Source of the DNA: Phytohabitans flavus
GTDB lineage: Bacteria; Actinomycetota; Actinomycetes; Mycobacteriales; Micromonosporaceae
Reading direction: 5' to 3'
Length of the DNA stretch: 64,000 bases
NCBI RefSeq assembly: GCF_011764545.1
Contig: NZ_AP022870.1
Span: 7,384,001-7,448,000 of the forward strand
A program made the position numbers and the translations under genes. A model generated the notes under the pieces. The model ran no database searches. It was not told the origin of the DNA and worked only from the letters and a program-made list of their open reading frames with translations. Of this stretch, positions 19,011 to 30,469 are shown piece by piece. The number at the start of each line of letters is the position of its first letter. Position 1 is the stretch's first letter.

Positions 19011-19211
19011 TCAGCGGTTCGACTTGCCGTCCATCTTGTCGATGTAGCCAGACGCGGCGTCCTGAGCCTTGTCGACCTGACCGGAGTACTTGCCGCCGGT
19101 CTTCTCGTCGATCTTGTCGCCGGCCTTCTCGACGCCTTTCTTGACCCGCTCGCCATCGACTTTGTCGATGGCCTGTTCAGCCTTGTTTTTGAAAGAATCG
19201 GCGATCCCCAT
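19011..19211 (-). CDS. Rv0909/MT0933-like antitoxin family protein
   Basis: A 66-residue, highly charged helical protein starting MGIADSFKNKAEQ, with a repeating lysine-aspartate pattern (DKVDGERVKKGVEKAGDKID, DKAQDAASGYIDKM). This matches the MT0933 antitoxin family, whose founding member Rv0909 pairs with toxin Rv0910. No toxin gene sits beside it here, so it may be a stress-related orphan. ATG 19211 with an excellent ribosome site (GAGGAGGGG). Confidence 0.7.
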   Translation of the reverse strand: MGIADSFKNKAEQAIDKVDGERVKKGVEKAGDKIDEKTGGKYSGQVDKAQDAASGYIDKMDGKSNR

Positions 19212-19317
19212 TGACCCCTCCTCTGCCTTGCCTTTGGCCCGGAATGTGCAATCCAAGCCAAAGGTCACGTTAGTCGACAGAAACCGCCTGCGCTGCGAAA
19301 ACGCGGATCCGGGGTGA

Positions 19318-19755
19318 TTAGGAGGAGCGGCGAGGTCGCCATACGACCAACGCGTTGGACGTACGGGTCATCGGTACAAGGTCACCCCGGCGGGGGTACG
19401 TGCCGGCCTCGTACTCGGCCAGCCGCTGGTAGGCCTCACCCAGTGCGGCCTCCAGCTCGCTCACCCGCTCCTGCAACTCGGCGACGAGCTGCTCGAGCCC
19501 GATGATCCGCTTGATGCCGGCGAGGTTGACACCGTCTTCCTGGCTCAGCCGCTGCACCTCGCGGAGCAGCGCCACGTCACGTGCGCTGTACCGCCGGCCG
19601 CCACCGGTCGCCCGGCCGGGCTGCACGAGCCCCAGCCGGTCGTACTGCCGGAGGGTCTGCGGATGCATGCCGGCCAGCCGTGCCGCCACCGAGATGATCA
19701 ACACCTTCGCGTCGGAGGCGGCTTCGACGGTAATCGTGAACTCCTCTTCCACCAC
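19318..19755 (-). CDS. hspR: Heat shock repressor HspR (MerR family)
   Basis: Last gene of the dnaK operon. A 145-residue MerR-type regulator: ISVAARLAGMHPQTLRQYDR is the DNA-binding HTH, with LGLVQPGRATGGGRRYS as the wing, followed by a leucine-rich coiled coil (LVAELQERVSELEAAL) for dimerisation. HspR uses DnaK as corepressor and binds HAIR sites; two such sites are visible in this window, at dnaK and clpB. GTG start at 19755 with AGGAGG. Separated from dnaJ by 19 bases. Confidence 0.95.
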   Translation of the reverse strand: MVEEEFTITVEAASDAKVLIISVAARLAGMHPQTLRQYDRLGLVQPGRATGGGRRYSARDVALLREVQRLSQEDGVNLAGIKRIIGLEQLVAELQERVSELEAALGEAYQRLAEYEAGTYPRRGDLVPMTRTSNALVVWRPRRSS

Positions 19756-19774
19756 GGCTCACCTCCTAATGTGG

Positions 19775-20950
19775 TCAACCATATCGACGCACCCGCGCGT
19801 CCAACTGTTCCCGAGAAGCGGGTGCGATCTCGGCGGCCAGCGTTTCCATCGCGTCGCGGGCCTTGTCGGTCAGGTCCTTCGGTACTTCGATCTCGACGGT
19901 GACCAGCAGGTCTCCGACCTTGCCGTCGCGCCGCACGACGCCCTTGCCGCGGGCCCGGAGCGTGCGCCCGCTGGGCGTGCCCGGCGGCACCCGCAGCGTC
20001 ACGGCGCCGTCCATCGTGGGCACCCGGAGGTCGGTCCCGAGGACCGCTTCCGGGACGGTGATCGGCACGGTGAGCGTGAGATCGTCGCCCGTCCGCCCGA
20101 ACAGGTCGTCCCGGCGGACCTTGACCAGCACGTACAGGTCGCCGGAGGGCCCACCCCGCTCGCCCGGCTCACCCCGCCCGGCCAGCCGGATGCGCTGGCC
20201 GTCGGCGACCCCCGCCGGGAAGCGGACGTTGATCGTGCGGCTCTTGGTTACCCCGCCGGTGCCCTGGCACTCGGGGCACTTCTCGTCGACGATCGAGCCG
20301 ACGCCCTGGCACTCACGGCACGGCTCGGAAAAGCTGAACGACCCCTGGTTGCGGGTCACCAGGCCGGAGCCGAGGCACACCGGGCAGGCGCGCGGCTCGG
20401 TACCGGGCTTGGCGCCATTGCCGTGGCAGGTGTCGCAGACGCCCGGCGAGCGGAGAGACAGCGGCAACGTGACGCCGCGTACGGCATCGCCGAAGTCGAG
20501 CACGACCTCTGCCTCGACGTCACGACCACGCGCCGGCCCGCGGGTACGCGTCGGGCCGGCACCGCCGCCGCCCGAGAAGATCGAGCTGAAGAGGTCGGAG
20601 AATCCGGCACCGCCGAACCGGCGGTCGCCGGCACCCGCGCCCGCGCCCTGGAACCCGCCGAAGAGATCGGACGGATCGAACCCACCGCGTGCGTTGCGCC
20701 GGAACTGGCCCGACCCGAACAGCGCGCGCATCTCGTCGTACTCCTTGCGCTTGCGCTCGTCGGAGAGCACGGAGTACGCCTCGGAGACCGCCTTGAAGCG
20801 GTCCTCGGAGCTGGTGTTGCCGGGGTTGTGGTCGGGGTGCAGCTCGCGGGCGAGCTTTCGGTACGCCTTCTTGATCTCCTCGGAGGAGGCGGACTTCGGT
20901 ACCCCTAGGACGGCGTAAAAGTCCTTCTCCAGCCAGTCCTTTGAACTCAC
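19775..20950 (-). CDS. dnaJ: Chaperone DnaJ
   Basis: Hsp40 co-chaperone of 391 residues. J domain at the N-terminus with the HPD motif (ELHPDHNPG), a Gly/Phe-rich linker (residues ~75-135), a zinc-finger region with four CxxCxGxG repeats (CDTCHGNG, CPVCLGSG, CRECQGVG, CPECQGTG), then the C-terminal substrate-binding beta domains. Stimulates ATP hydrolysis by DnaK. GTG start at 20950. Preceded by a long inverted repeat in the grpE-dnaJ gap. Confidence 0.96.
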   Translation of the reverse strand: MSSKDWLEKDFYAVLGVPKSASSEEIKKAYRKLARELHPDHNPGNTSSEDRFKAVSEAYSVLSDERKRKEYDEMRALFGSGQFRRNARGGFDPSDLFGGFQGAGAGAGDRRFGGAGFSDLFSSIFSGGGGAGPTRTRGPARGRDVEAEVVLDFGDAVRGVTLPLSLRSPGVCDTCHGNGAKPGTEPRACPVCLGSGLVTRNQGSFSFSEPCRECQGVGSIVDEKCPECQGTGGVTKSRTINVRFPAGVADGQRIRLAGRGEPGERGGPSGDLYVLVKVRRDDLFGRTGDDLTLTVPITVPEAVLGTDLRVPTMDGAVTLRVPPGTPSGRTLRARGKGVVRRDGKVGDLLVTVEIEVPKDLTDKARDAMETLAAEIAPASREQLDARVRRYG

Positions 20951-20972
20951 TCGCTCCTCCGTATTTGCTACC

Positions 20973-21028
20973 GATCAGGGAGTCGGTGCGGGGCTCGCTC
21001 TTCGTGCCGCCACACCAACTCCCTGATC
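20973..21028 (-). repeat. Long inverted repeat between grpE and dnaJ
   Basis: GATCAGGGAGT at 20973-20983 is exactly complementary to ACTCCCTGATC at 21018-21028; the 34-base loop contains another GC-rich hairpin. It lies in the 90-base gap within an otherwise tightly packed operon, 23 bases upstream of the dnaJ start. Possible partial terminator or RNA-processing site. Confidence 0.6.
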
Positions 21029-21040
21029 AGCTGAGGGGTG

Positions 21041-21756
21041 TTATTCGGGGTCGGCTACCGCTACGAGCGCCGCCCGCAGAAGGCGATCGCTCAGGAGGTA
21101 GCCGCGGCGCATGACCTCGACGCAGGTGGGCTCGGTGACGTCGGACGAGGTGCGGTGCGCGACCGCCTCGTGCCGGGTCGGGTCGAAGGGATCGCCCTTC
21201 TCACCAAAGGCGCTCAGCCCGAACTTGCCCAGCGCCGCGACGAGTTGCTCGGCCACCGCGGCGAAGGGACCCACCAGGTCGCCGTGCTCGCGGGCCCGGT
21301 CGAGGTCGTCGAGCACCGGCAGGAGCGCGGTGATCACCAGGCCGGTGGACTGCTCCGCCTGTACGCCCCGGTCGCGGTCGACCCGCTTGCGGTAGTTGGC
21401 GTACTCCGCGGTGACCCGCTGGAGGTCGCGCGTACGCTCCTCCAGCTCGCCTCGCAGTGCCTCCAGCTCGGCGCCCAGCGGCGCGCCCACCCCGGTCGGC
21501 TCGGCCTTGTCCGCCGCCGGCTTGGCCGCGGTGGACGCCTCCTCGTCCGGCTCTGGTGCAGCGTGGCTGGGCTTGCGCTCCTTCTCGGCCGCGCCGTCCG
21601 CCGCCGCGGTGTCCTTCGTGGCCTCGGCCGGCGCCTCGTCGGTCTTGTCCGAGGCAGCGGTTTCGGCCTCGGTCGCCTTGCCGCCGGACGGATCTATCTT
21701 CCGCTTGTCACGGATGACGACCCGCTCTGCGGCCTGGTCATCGTCTCGTGCAGAGC

Positions 21757-21760
<4 letters not shown>
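21041..21760 (-). CDS. grpE: Nucleotide exchange factor GrpE
   Basis: Releases ADP from DnaK. The 239-residue form has a long disordered, acidic and Ala-rich N-terminus (1-~95), a coiled coil (LEALRGELEERTRDLQRV, AEYANYRKRVDRDR) and the C-terminal beta domain with FDPTRHEAV. GTG start at 21760 overlaps the dnaK stop (GTGA), so the two are coupled. The extended N-terminus is longer than in E. coli (197 aa) but common in actinobacteria. Confidence 0.95.
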
Positions 21761-23643
<1,883 letters not shown>

Positions 23644-23682
23644 GTTCACTTCCCTCGCTTCTGATATGAGTCCTTGTGTCAA

Positions 23683-23729
23683 GTTGAGTGGACCGGACTC
23701 AATAGTGCCACGGCGTCGGCCAGCGTCAA
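23683..23729 (-). promoter_or_regulatory. dnaK promoter with HAIR operator
   Basis: TTGAGT-N7-ACTCAA (23684-23702) matches HAIR. On the minus strand a -35 TTGACG (23724-23729) and -10 CACTAT (23702-23707) with 16 bases between them lie just upstream, so HAIR covers the -10/start region. The dnaK ATG is 40 bases further on. HspR-type repression is strongly implied. Confidence 0.85.
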
Positions 23730-23885
23730 GTTAGAGGTTGAGCCCGTCACGCGCAAGGTTAGCGGGGCACCTAGATCCTGATGAATCGACCGCGCGACAC
23801 CTGGCCGGCCCGAAACGGGTCAAAGGCGCGCGGAAGCCACACGGTTCTAGTTGTCTGCGATGCCTGGATCGGGCAGTCTTTACCC

Positions 23886-26114
23886 GTGACGTCGCACGGT
23901 GACATGCCGGCGGGCAGATCTGGCACACCTACCGTGACCCCCACTGAGCCGCCGGACAAGCCGGAGCCGGGGCCTGAGCAGGGCACCGGCGCCGCGCCTG
24001 ACGCTGAGCAAGGGACGTCACAGCCGACCGAGTCCGCTCCGGACCAGAGCGAGACCGAAGCAGAGGGTAACGCCGCAGGTCCGGACAAAGACCCGAAGAC
24101 CGCAGACAACGACATAAACCCGACGGCAGACGCGGCTGAGCCAGCTATCGAGGCTGCACAGCCACCCCCGGCCACGGCCGACACGGCGCCGCCCGACGAA
24201 GCCAGCGCGGAGCCTGCCGCCGAGGACCTCTCCCCGGCGGCGAGTGACCCCGCCCCGACGCTCACCGCCTTCGCGGCCAAAAACCAGCGGGCCAGCGAGC
24301 CCGTGTTCAAGGTCCAGCTCGCCGGGTCGGCACCGGCCTCGGGCGCCCGGCCCAAAGCGCCGGCGGACCCGCCCGACGACGCCGGCGCGGAGATCGTCTC
24401 GGCACTGCGCCGGCTCCGGTCCGCGATCGTCGGCTCGGCGTACCCGCTGGTCCTGCCCTCCGCGGAGGACGCCCGCGACGAGAGCGCGGCCCTCCTCGCG
24501 CAGCTCGACGACTACCTGCTTCCCCGCCTGGCGCGGCTGGACGCCCCGCTGCTCGTCGTGGTCGGCGGCTCTACCGGCGCGGGCAAGTCCACACTGGTCA
24601 ACAGCTTCGTACGGGTACCGGTGAGCCCTGCCGGGGTCCTGCGGCCGACCACGCGCACGCCGGTACTTGTCTGCAACCCGGCTGACATCCAGTGGTTCCG
24701 CCGCGGCGAGCTGCTGCCCGGGCTGACCCGTACCACAGAGGCGTCCGCCGACCCGAACTCGCTCCAGATCGTCGCCGCACCCGCGCTCGCGCCTGGGCTG
24801 GCATTCCTCGACGCGCCCGACATCGACTCGGTCGTGGACGCCAACCGTGCCCTCGCCGCACAACTGCTGGCCGCCGCCGACCTCTGGCTTTTCGTCACGA
24901 CCGCCGCCCGGTACGCGGACGCGGTGCCGTGGGAGCTGCTACAGACCGCGCGCTTCCGGGGCACGGTCACCGCGCTGCTGCTCGACCGGGTGCCGCCCGA
25001 GGCCACCGACGAGATCACCGCCCACCTCTTGGAGATGCTCTCCATCCACGGCCTCGGTACCGCCCCGCTCTTCGTGCTCCCGGAGACCCTTGTAGACCGT
25101 CAGGGCCTGTTGCCGGAGCGGGTGACGGCGCCGCTGCGCGAGTGGTTCGTGCGGATCGCCACCGACGCGGCCACTCGCGCCGCGGTGGTACGCCAGACGC
25201 TCGACGGGGCTCTCGCCGCGCTCGTGCCGGCGGTGGAAGGGCTCGCGGCGGCCGCGGACGAGCAGGTCACCACGGCCGATTCGCTGGACGAGCGGGTGCG
25301 GACCGCGTACCGGACCGGTCGCCGCACGTTCTCGCAGGGCGTTCAGGACGGGCGGCTGCTGCGCGGCGAGGTGCTCGCGCGGTGGCAGGAGTTCATCGGT
25401 ACCGGCGAGCTTTTTCGCACGCTGGAGGCGCGGGTGGGGCGGCTGCGGGATCGCATCGTGGCCGCGGTCACCGGTCGCCCCCAGCCGGGAGGCGAGCTGA
25501 AGTCGGCGATCGAGGCAAACCTTGTGACGCTCATCCGGAGTGCGGCGGCGGATGCGGCCGATACGGCGTACACGAGCTGGCAGGCACACCCAGCTGGCGT
25601 CGCCCTGCTCGAGCCGTCGCTCGGCCGGTCCAGCCCCGACCTGCCGGAACGGGCCGAGCGGCTGGTCCGCGACTGGCAGCGCGGCGTGCTCGAGCTGATC
25701 CGGCAGGAGGCGGGGCACAAGCGCAGCACCGCCCGGGGCGCCGCGTACGCGGTGAACGCCACCGGGCTGCTCGTCATGGTCGGGGTGTTCGCCTCGACCG
25801 CGTTCATCCCCACAGGTGCGGAGGTGGCGGTGGCCGGCGGCACCTCGGTCGCGGCGCAGAAGGTACTCGAAGCGATCTTCGGTGACCAGGCCATCCGGGC
25901 GCTGGCCACGAAGGCCCGTGAAGACCTGATCTCGCGCACCAACGCGCTGCTCGACGCGGAGGCCGGGCGCTACGCCGACCGCCTCATCGCGGCCGGGATC
26001 AGCGCCGACCCGGGCAAGGACCTGCGCGACGCGGTAGCCCTGGTCGAGTACACGCGGGCGAAAGCGCAGCTGACCGGCGGCACCGGCCTGGCCCTGCCGG
26101 GGGTGGGGGCGTGA
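23886..26114 (+). CDS. Dynamin-like large GTPase
   Basis: About 742 residues from GTG 23886 (the frame is open to 23781). The first ~170 residues are acidic and disordered (Pro/Glu/Thr). Next comes a GTPase domain: P-loop VVGGSTGAGKSTLVNS, switch residues TTRTP, and FLDAPDIDS (DxxG-like). A long helical stalk follows, with two hydrophobic segments near residues ~630-670 (ATGLLVMVGVFASTAF). Closest architecture is the bacterial dynamin-like proteins, such as Streptomyces DynA/DynB that stabilise division septa; the assignment is by architecture. It overlaps the next GTPase gene by four bases. Confidence 0.75.
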   Translation: MTSHGDMPAGRSGTPTVTPTEPPDKPEPGPEQGTGAAPDAEQGTSQPTESAPDQSETEAEGNAAGPDKDPKTADNDINPTADAAEPAIEAAQPPPATADTAPPDEASAEPAAEDLSPAASDPAPTLTAFAAKNQRASEPVFKVQLAGSAPASGARPKAPADPPDDAGAEIVSALRRLRSAIVGSAYPLVLPSAEDARDESAALLAQLDDYLLPRLARLDAPLLVVVGGSTGAGKSTLVNSFVRVPVSPAGVLRPTTRTPVLVCNPADIQWFRRGELLPGLTRTTEASADPNSLQIVAAPALAPGLAFLDAPDIDSVVDANRALAAQLLAAADLWLFVTTAARYADAVPWELLQTARFRGTVTALLLDRVPPEATDEITAHLLEMLSIHGLGTAPLFVLPETLVDRQGLLPERVTAPLREWFVRIATDAATRAAVVRQTLDGALAALVPAVEGLAAAADEQVTTADSLDERVRTAYRTGRRTFSQGVQDGRLLRGEVLARWQEFIGTGELFRTLEARVGRLRDRIVAAVTGRPQPGGELKSAIEANLVTLIRSAAADAADTAYTSWQAHPAGVALLEPSLGRSSPDLPERAERLVRDWQRGVLELIRQEAGHKRSTARGAAYAVNATGLLVMVGVFASTAFIPTGAEVAVAGGTSVAAQKVLEAIFGDQAIRALATKAREDLISRTNALLDAEAGRYADRLIAAGISADPGKDLRDAVALVEYTRAKAQLTGGTGLALPGVGA

Positions 26115-27765
26115 CTCTCCTGAGTAGGTTGCGCGGCGAGGAGCAGATCGACGCGGACCGGCTCGTCGAGCGGGTCGACGCGATCGACCGGTTCGTCCAC
26201 GTGGTTGCCGGCCAGCTGCCCGAGCAGCGGCTGATCGGAGCGCACACGGTGGTCGAGCGGGCCGGTGCCCGCCTCGCGCTCTCCCGCGACCACACCGTCG
26301 TGGCGCTCGCCGGCGCCACCGGCAGCGGCAAGTCCAGCCTCTTCAACGCACTGGCCCGGCTCGACCTCTCGCCCGTGGGCGTACGCCGCCCGACGACCGG
26401 CATGGCTCACGCCTGTGTGTGGGGCAACCTCCAGGGCGCCAACCGGCTGCTCGACTGGGTGGGCGTGCTGCCGCGGCACCGGTTCATCCGGGAGAGCGCG
26501 CTCGACGGCAACGACGAGGCCGCGCTGCGCGGGCTGGTGCTGCTCGACCTGCCCGACTTCGACTCGGTGGAGCGCTCGCACCGGCTGGAGGTCGACCGGC
26601 TCCTCGGCCTTGTCGACCTCGTGGTGTGGGTTGTCGACCCGCAGAAGTACGCCGACCGGGTGGTGCACACGCGCTACCTCCAGGCGTTCCACAACCACAA
26701 GGACGTCACGGTCGTGGTGCTCAACCAGGCCGACCGGCTGCCCCGGCCGAGGTCACGCGGGTCCTCGACGACCTGCGCAAGCTGCTCGACGCCGACGACC
26801 TCGACGGCGTGCCGCTGCTGGCCACGGCCGCGCTGCACCAGCCGGCGATCGCCGATCTACGCGGCCTGCTGGAGCACACCGTCGCCGAGCGCCAAGCCTC
26901 GCTGCGGCGCCTCTCCGGCGACCTCGACACCGTCGTCGACCAGCTGTCCGATGTGGTCGGACCGGCGGTGGCCGAGGACGAGATCGACCGCGACACGGTG
27001 CACGGGTTGACCGACGCGTTGTCAGTGGCCGCAGGCGTGCCGGCGGTGGCCGAGGCGACCGAGCGGGCGTACCAGCACCGGGCCGCCCAGGCCACCGGCT
27101 GGCCGGTCGTGCGCGGCTGGCGGCGGCTGCGGGCCGACCCGCTGCGCAGCCTGCACCTGCCGGAGGGGCCGGTGGATCCGAGCACTCCGGTCGGCACCAC
27201 CTCGGTCCCCGACCCGGACTCCGCCCGGCGCGCCGCGGTCAGCCTCGCCGTCCGCTCGGTCGCCGACCGCGCCGCGGGGCCCCTGCCCGCGCCCTGGGCG
27301 ACCGCGGTCAACACGGCGGCCCGCTCGCGGCTGCGCGACGTACCCGACGCGCTCGACCAGGCGGTGGCGCGTACAAACCTGCACATGGATCACAGCCCCA
27401 GCTGGTGGCGGGCGGTCAACGGGCTCCAGTGGCTGGTGACAGTCGCCGCGGTGGCTGGGCTGCTCTGGCTGGTCGCTGGGTACGCCCTGCGCGTGCTCGG
27501 CCTTCCGCCGCTCGACTACCCCAAGGTCGGCGCGGTACCGCTGCCCACCGTGATGCTCCTCGGTGGTCTCCTGGTCGGGCTGCTGGTCGGCGTGCTCGTG
27601 CGCCCGCTGATCCGCCAGGCCTCCCGGCGGGCCCGGCGGCGTGCGGAGAATCGCCTGCGTACGGGGGTCGCCGAGGTGGCCCGCGAGTACATCGTCGCGC
27701 CGGTCCGGGCGGTCCTGCACTCGTACGCCGAGGCGCGGGAGGCTCTCGAGTCCGCCCGGTCATGA
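26111..27765 (+). CDS. Second dynamin/YfjP-like GTPase, one frameshift
   Basis: About 552 residues. GTPase motifs: ALAGATGSGKSSLFNAL (P-loop), RRPTTG (switch I), LLDLPDFDSVE (G3) and VVLNQADR (G4, NQxD). The C-terminal half has a helical region, two membrane helices (residues ~440-460 and ~480-505) and an Arg-rich end. The frame moves at the C run 26741-26744; one added C gives LPPAEVTRVLDDLRKLLDADD. ATG/GTG start overlaps the upstream gene, so the pair works together, probably as a hetero-oligomeric membrane GTPase. Confidence 0.8.
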
Positions 27766-28171
27766 GGTCCGGTCTCGTCCGCGGTGGGCTCGTGTTCCTC
27801 GCCGTGCTGCACCTGTCCTGGGGGTCCCGGCGACGGTCGCGCCGCGGTGGTTCTACGACACGTTCCCGGGGCTGGGGCACGCGTGGACGGCCGCGTACCC
27901 GCCGTACAACGTGCACCTGGTCACAGACCTCGGAGCGACGTTCACCGCATTCGGCGTACTCCTGCTGCTGGCGGCGTGGCTCGCGGACCGCAAGGTGACC
28001 GCGGTCGTGCTGTGCGGGGTGCTCGTCTTCTCCTCCCTCCACCTGGCCTTTCACCTGCGTAACCACGGTGAGCTGGGCGGCGTGGACCTGGTGGCGAGCC
28101 TCGCCGCGCTGCTGACGGGCGTAGTTCTACCGGCGGCGCTTTTGGTATTGGATCGGCGAAAGCGGGCGTAG
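27762..28171 (+). CDS. Small membrane protein, one frameshift
   Basis: About 137 residues with four hydrophobic helices: N-terminal LVFLAVLHLSLGV (after correction), TAFGVLLLLAAWLA, AVVLCGVLVFSSLHLAF and ALLTGVVLPAALLVL. Family not named; it resembles small DoxX-like or DUF4267-type membrane proteins by shape only. ATG at 27762 overlaps the stop of the GTPase gene (ATGA). The frame changes near 27816-27818, consistent with a missing C. Third gene of the GTPase cluster. Confidence 0.6.
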
Positions 28172-28181
28172 GGTCTGGCAC

Positions 28182-29396
28182 ATGGCCACGCCACAGACTC
28201 CATACGATGCGGTGCTCCGGGCCGCGCGGGACGTGACCAAGCTGGACTGCGCGCTCGACGCCGAGATGCTCGGGACCGCCCTGCTGGGCAGCGTCTACGC
28301 CATCGCCGAAGACGACCGCGCCGGCGCGGTACGCGACTTCGTGAGCGCGTTTCTGGCTGCCACGTCACGCCGCCGCACCGCCGCGGCGACCACAATCCGG
28401 GAGATCTTCGCGACGCTCGTGCCCGAGGCCCCCGGCGCCGCGACCGTCAAGCGGGGAGCGCAAGCGCCGTCGTGGGCCGACCAGCTGGGCCGGGTGCGCC
28501 TGACCGGCACGTACGCGTACGGCGACGTATGGGGTGACCAGACCTCCTACCTGGCCACCTTCGCCTACGACGACCGCGACTCCGGCGGGCCCGAGCACGC
28601 CGTGGTCGCCCTGGTCGACCACAACATCGGCATCACGAAGGACGTCTTCGTGGGCGGGCCGGCGGAGCGCATCCTTGGTCAGGTGCGCGACATGTGCGCG
28701 GGCGACGAGCTGACCTGGTTTCGCGAGGAGGACCCGCGCCGGCTGCGCGGCGAGGTCGCCCGCCACCTGCGGATCACCGACGGCCTGACCAACTTGCCGG
28801 AAGAGGGCTCGCTCGCCACCGACCGCGCGCTCGCCGGCGCACGGCTGGCCCTGCTGCCCGCGCCCGCGCTCGCCGCGGTGCCGGCCGAGCCCGAGCCGCC
28901 CTCGTCCGACGAGCGCACCCGGCTCGTACGGCGCTTTCTCGAGTCGCCCGAGGCCGCCCGCTTCGGCCTTGCCGAGGTGCCCGAGGCCGAGCTGCCGTCG
29001 CTGCACTTCTGCCTCAGCCTGATCTTCGACCACACCGACACGTTTCCGGATCCGGACCCGATGCGCTGGAGCCCGGCGGTGGTCGGCCTCTTCCTGCTCG
29101 ACTGGGTGCACCGGCGGGCGGTGCTGGACATGGACGACGCGGCGATGCTGCCCCGGGTGGTGCGGGCTTGGGCGGCGTACGCCAATCGCCAGCGGGGCCT
29201 GCCTGCGCCAGCCGCAGAGCGCACAGACGCGGCGGTCGAGGAGATGGTCCCGGAGTTCGTCCGGCTCTACACGACCGGCGAGCGGCGCAGCCCCGCCACG
29301 GCGGCGGTGGCCCAGTTGATCGCGGATGGCATCGACCCCAGCGACCCGGCCGCGCTGGAAGCCTGGATCGAGGCCAACCGCGACGACCTCAGCTGA
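28182..29396 (+). CDS. Conserved hypothetical protein, 404 aa
   Basis: A soluble 404-residue protein. N-terminal helical part, a beta-rich middle (VRLTGTYAYGDVWGDQTSYLA, AVVALVDHNIG) and a helical C-terminus with VEEMVPEFVRLYTTGERRSPATAAV. I do not recognise the family, although the VALVDHNI and LTWFREEDP phrases look conserved. ATG 28182 follows the membrane protein by 10 bases, so it is part of the GTPase cluster transcript. Confidence 0.65.
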   Translation: MATPQTPYDAVLRAARDVTKLDCALDAEMLGTALLGSVYAIAEDDRAGAVRDFVSAFLAATSRRRTAAATTIREIFATLVPEAPGAATVKRGAQAPSWADQLGRVRLTGTYAYGDVWGDQTSYLATFAYDDRDSGGPEHAVVALVDHNIGITKDVFVGGPAERILGQVRDMCAGDELTWFREEDPRRLRGEVARHLRITDGLTNLPEEGSLATDRALAGARLALLPAPALAAVPAEPEPPSSDERTRLVRRFLESPEAARFGLAEVPEAELPSLHFCLSLIFDHTDTFPDPDPMRWSPAVVGLFLLDWVHRRAVLDMDDAAMLPRVVRAWAAYANRQRGLPAPAAERTDAAVEEMVPEFVRLYTTGERRSPATAAVAQLIADGIDPSDPAALEAWIEANRDDLS

Positions 29397-30062
29397 CGCT
29401 GGGCAGCCCGGTCGGCGGTACCACGGACGGGGTGACCGACTGGGACGCCGACGGCGGCAGCGGCAGGTACGGCGGGGTCGGCAGCGTCGGCCTGACGATG
29501 ACCGGGGCCGCGGCGACGGCGTCGGCGAAGGGGACGGCGAGGGCGTGGCCGGCGGCTGAGTCGGCCTCACAGGCTCGGTCGGCTTCACCGGCTCGCCCGC
29601 CGGTGGCGTCGCGGGCGCCGGCGCCGACTCGGTGGGCCGTGCCGGGCGCGCGGCCTTTCGTACCCTCCGGCGCTCCTGGCGCTCCCGGAACTCCCGCTTG
29701 GGCGCCGTCGCGCGCAACTGCTCGGCCACGCCCGCCGACAACGGCACCTCGGCTGTCAGGGCGGGCGGCGGGAGCGGTGGCACGACCACCGGCCCCTCCG
29801 AGGGCGGCGGGATGAACGGTGTGGTGCCGCCGCTGGCGTCGACCGAGTCGCCGACGTTCGCCGAGCCGGTGCTGATGGCTGCGATGATCGGCAGCGACGA
29901 CATGGTCGCCAGCATGACCACGATCACCGTGTATCGCCTGGTGGGACCCGCCAAGCCTGCCGCCCGGTGCACCCCGGCGACCCGCCGGTCCGCGACGTGC
30001 GTGCCGCCCGCCCGCCGGTGGCGGACGAGCAGTGGCACCGGGCAGTCCCCGGGTTCCAGCAC
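29389..30062 (-). CDS. Membrane-anchored Pro/Ser/Thr-rich protein, one frameshift
   Basis: GTG at 30062, 12 bases after AAAGGAG. A basic N-terminus (RHRRAGGTHVADRR), one hydrophobic helix (YTVIVVMLATMSSLPIIAAI, residues ~44-63), then a long Pro-rich tail with KPTEPVRPTQPP and SPSPSPTPSP repeats. The frame changes at the G run 29504-29507; with one base restored the tail continues VIVRPTLPTPPYLPLPP and stops at 29389. About 225 residues. Probably an exported, membrane-tethered linker protein; no enzymatic domain seen. Eight bases overlap the end of the 28182 gene on the other strand. Confidence 0.55.
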
Positions 30063-30469
30063 GACCGAAGCTCCTTTGCGTCAAGTCCTCACACAGGGTG
30101 GCCCAAGCCGACACACAGCGCCACCGTCTGTCAGCGTGTCAATGTGCCAACTTTCCGGCACAATCCGGCTAATCCCCTCCCCGGCATCGGACTTGATGCA
30201 CTGCCAACGCGTTGATCAACAATGCGGAGAAACGCCACTACCAGGCAGGTCACTAGAGACAGCCGCCGGTTTTGAGGTGGCTCTATAGAGAGGCTCCTCA
30301 CCTCTGCGAATATGGACCCGACGGCACCGCCCCCGTAGTCTCCGCGCAGCCGGTGATCACGAGGCGGGCCGCCTCGCCGCGCGGCAACCCACACCCGGGC
30401 TAAACGTGGCGAAGGAGCCGCGCGGTCCGGGACACCCCCGGCAGCCGCACCGACAACAGGGAGAGACGG
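30063..30469. promoter_or_regulatory. 407-base intergenic region before the 2-oxoacid dehydrogenase operon
   Basis: No convincing ORF. Two overlapping perfect 10-bp palindromes, CAACGCGTTG (30205-30214) and GTTGATCAAC (30211-30220), share GTTG and form a compact candidate operator about 250 bases upstream of the E1 alpha start. The minus-strand gene promoter must also be here. Between 30230 and 30320 base composition is lower in GC than its surroundings, fitting a promoter region. Confidence 0.45.
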
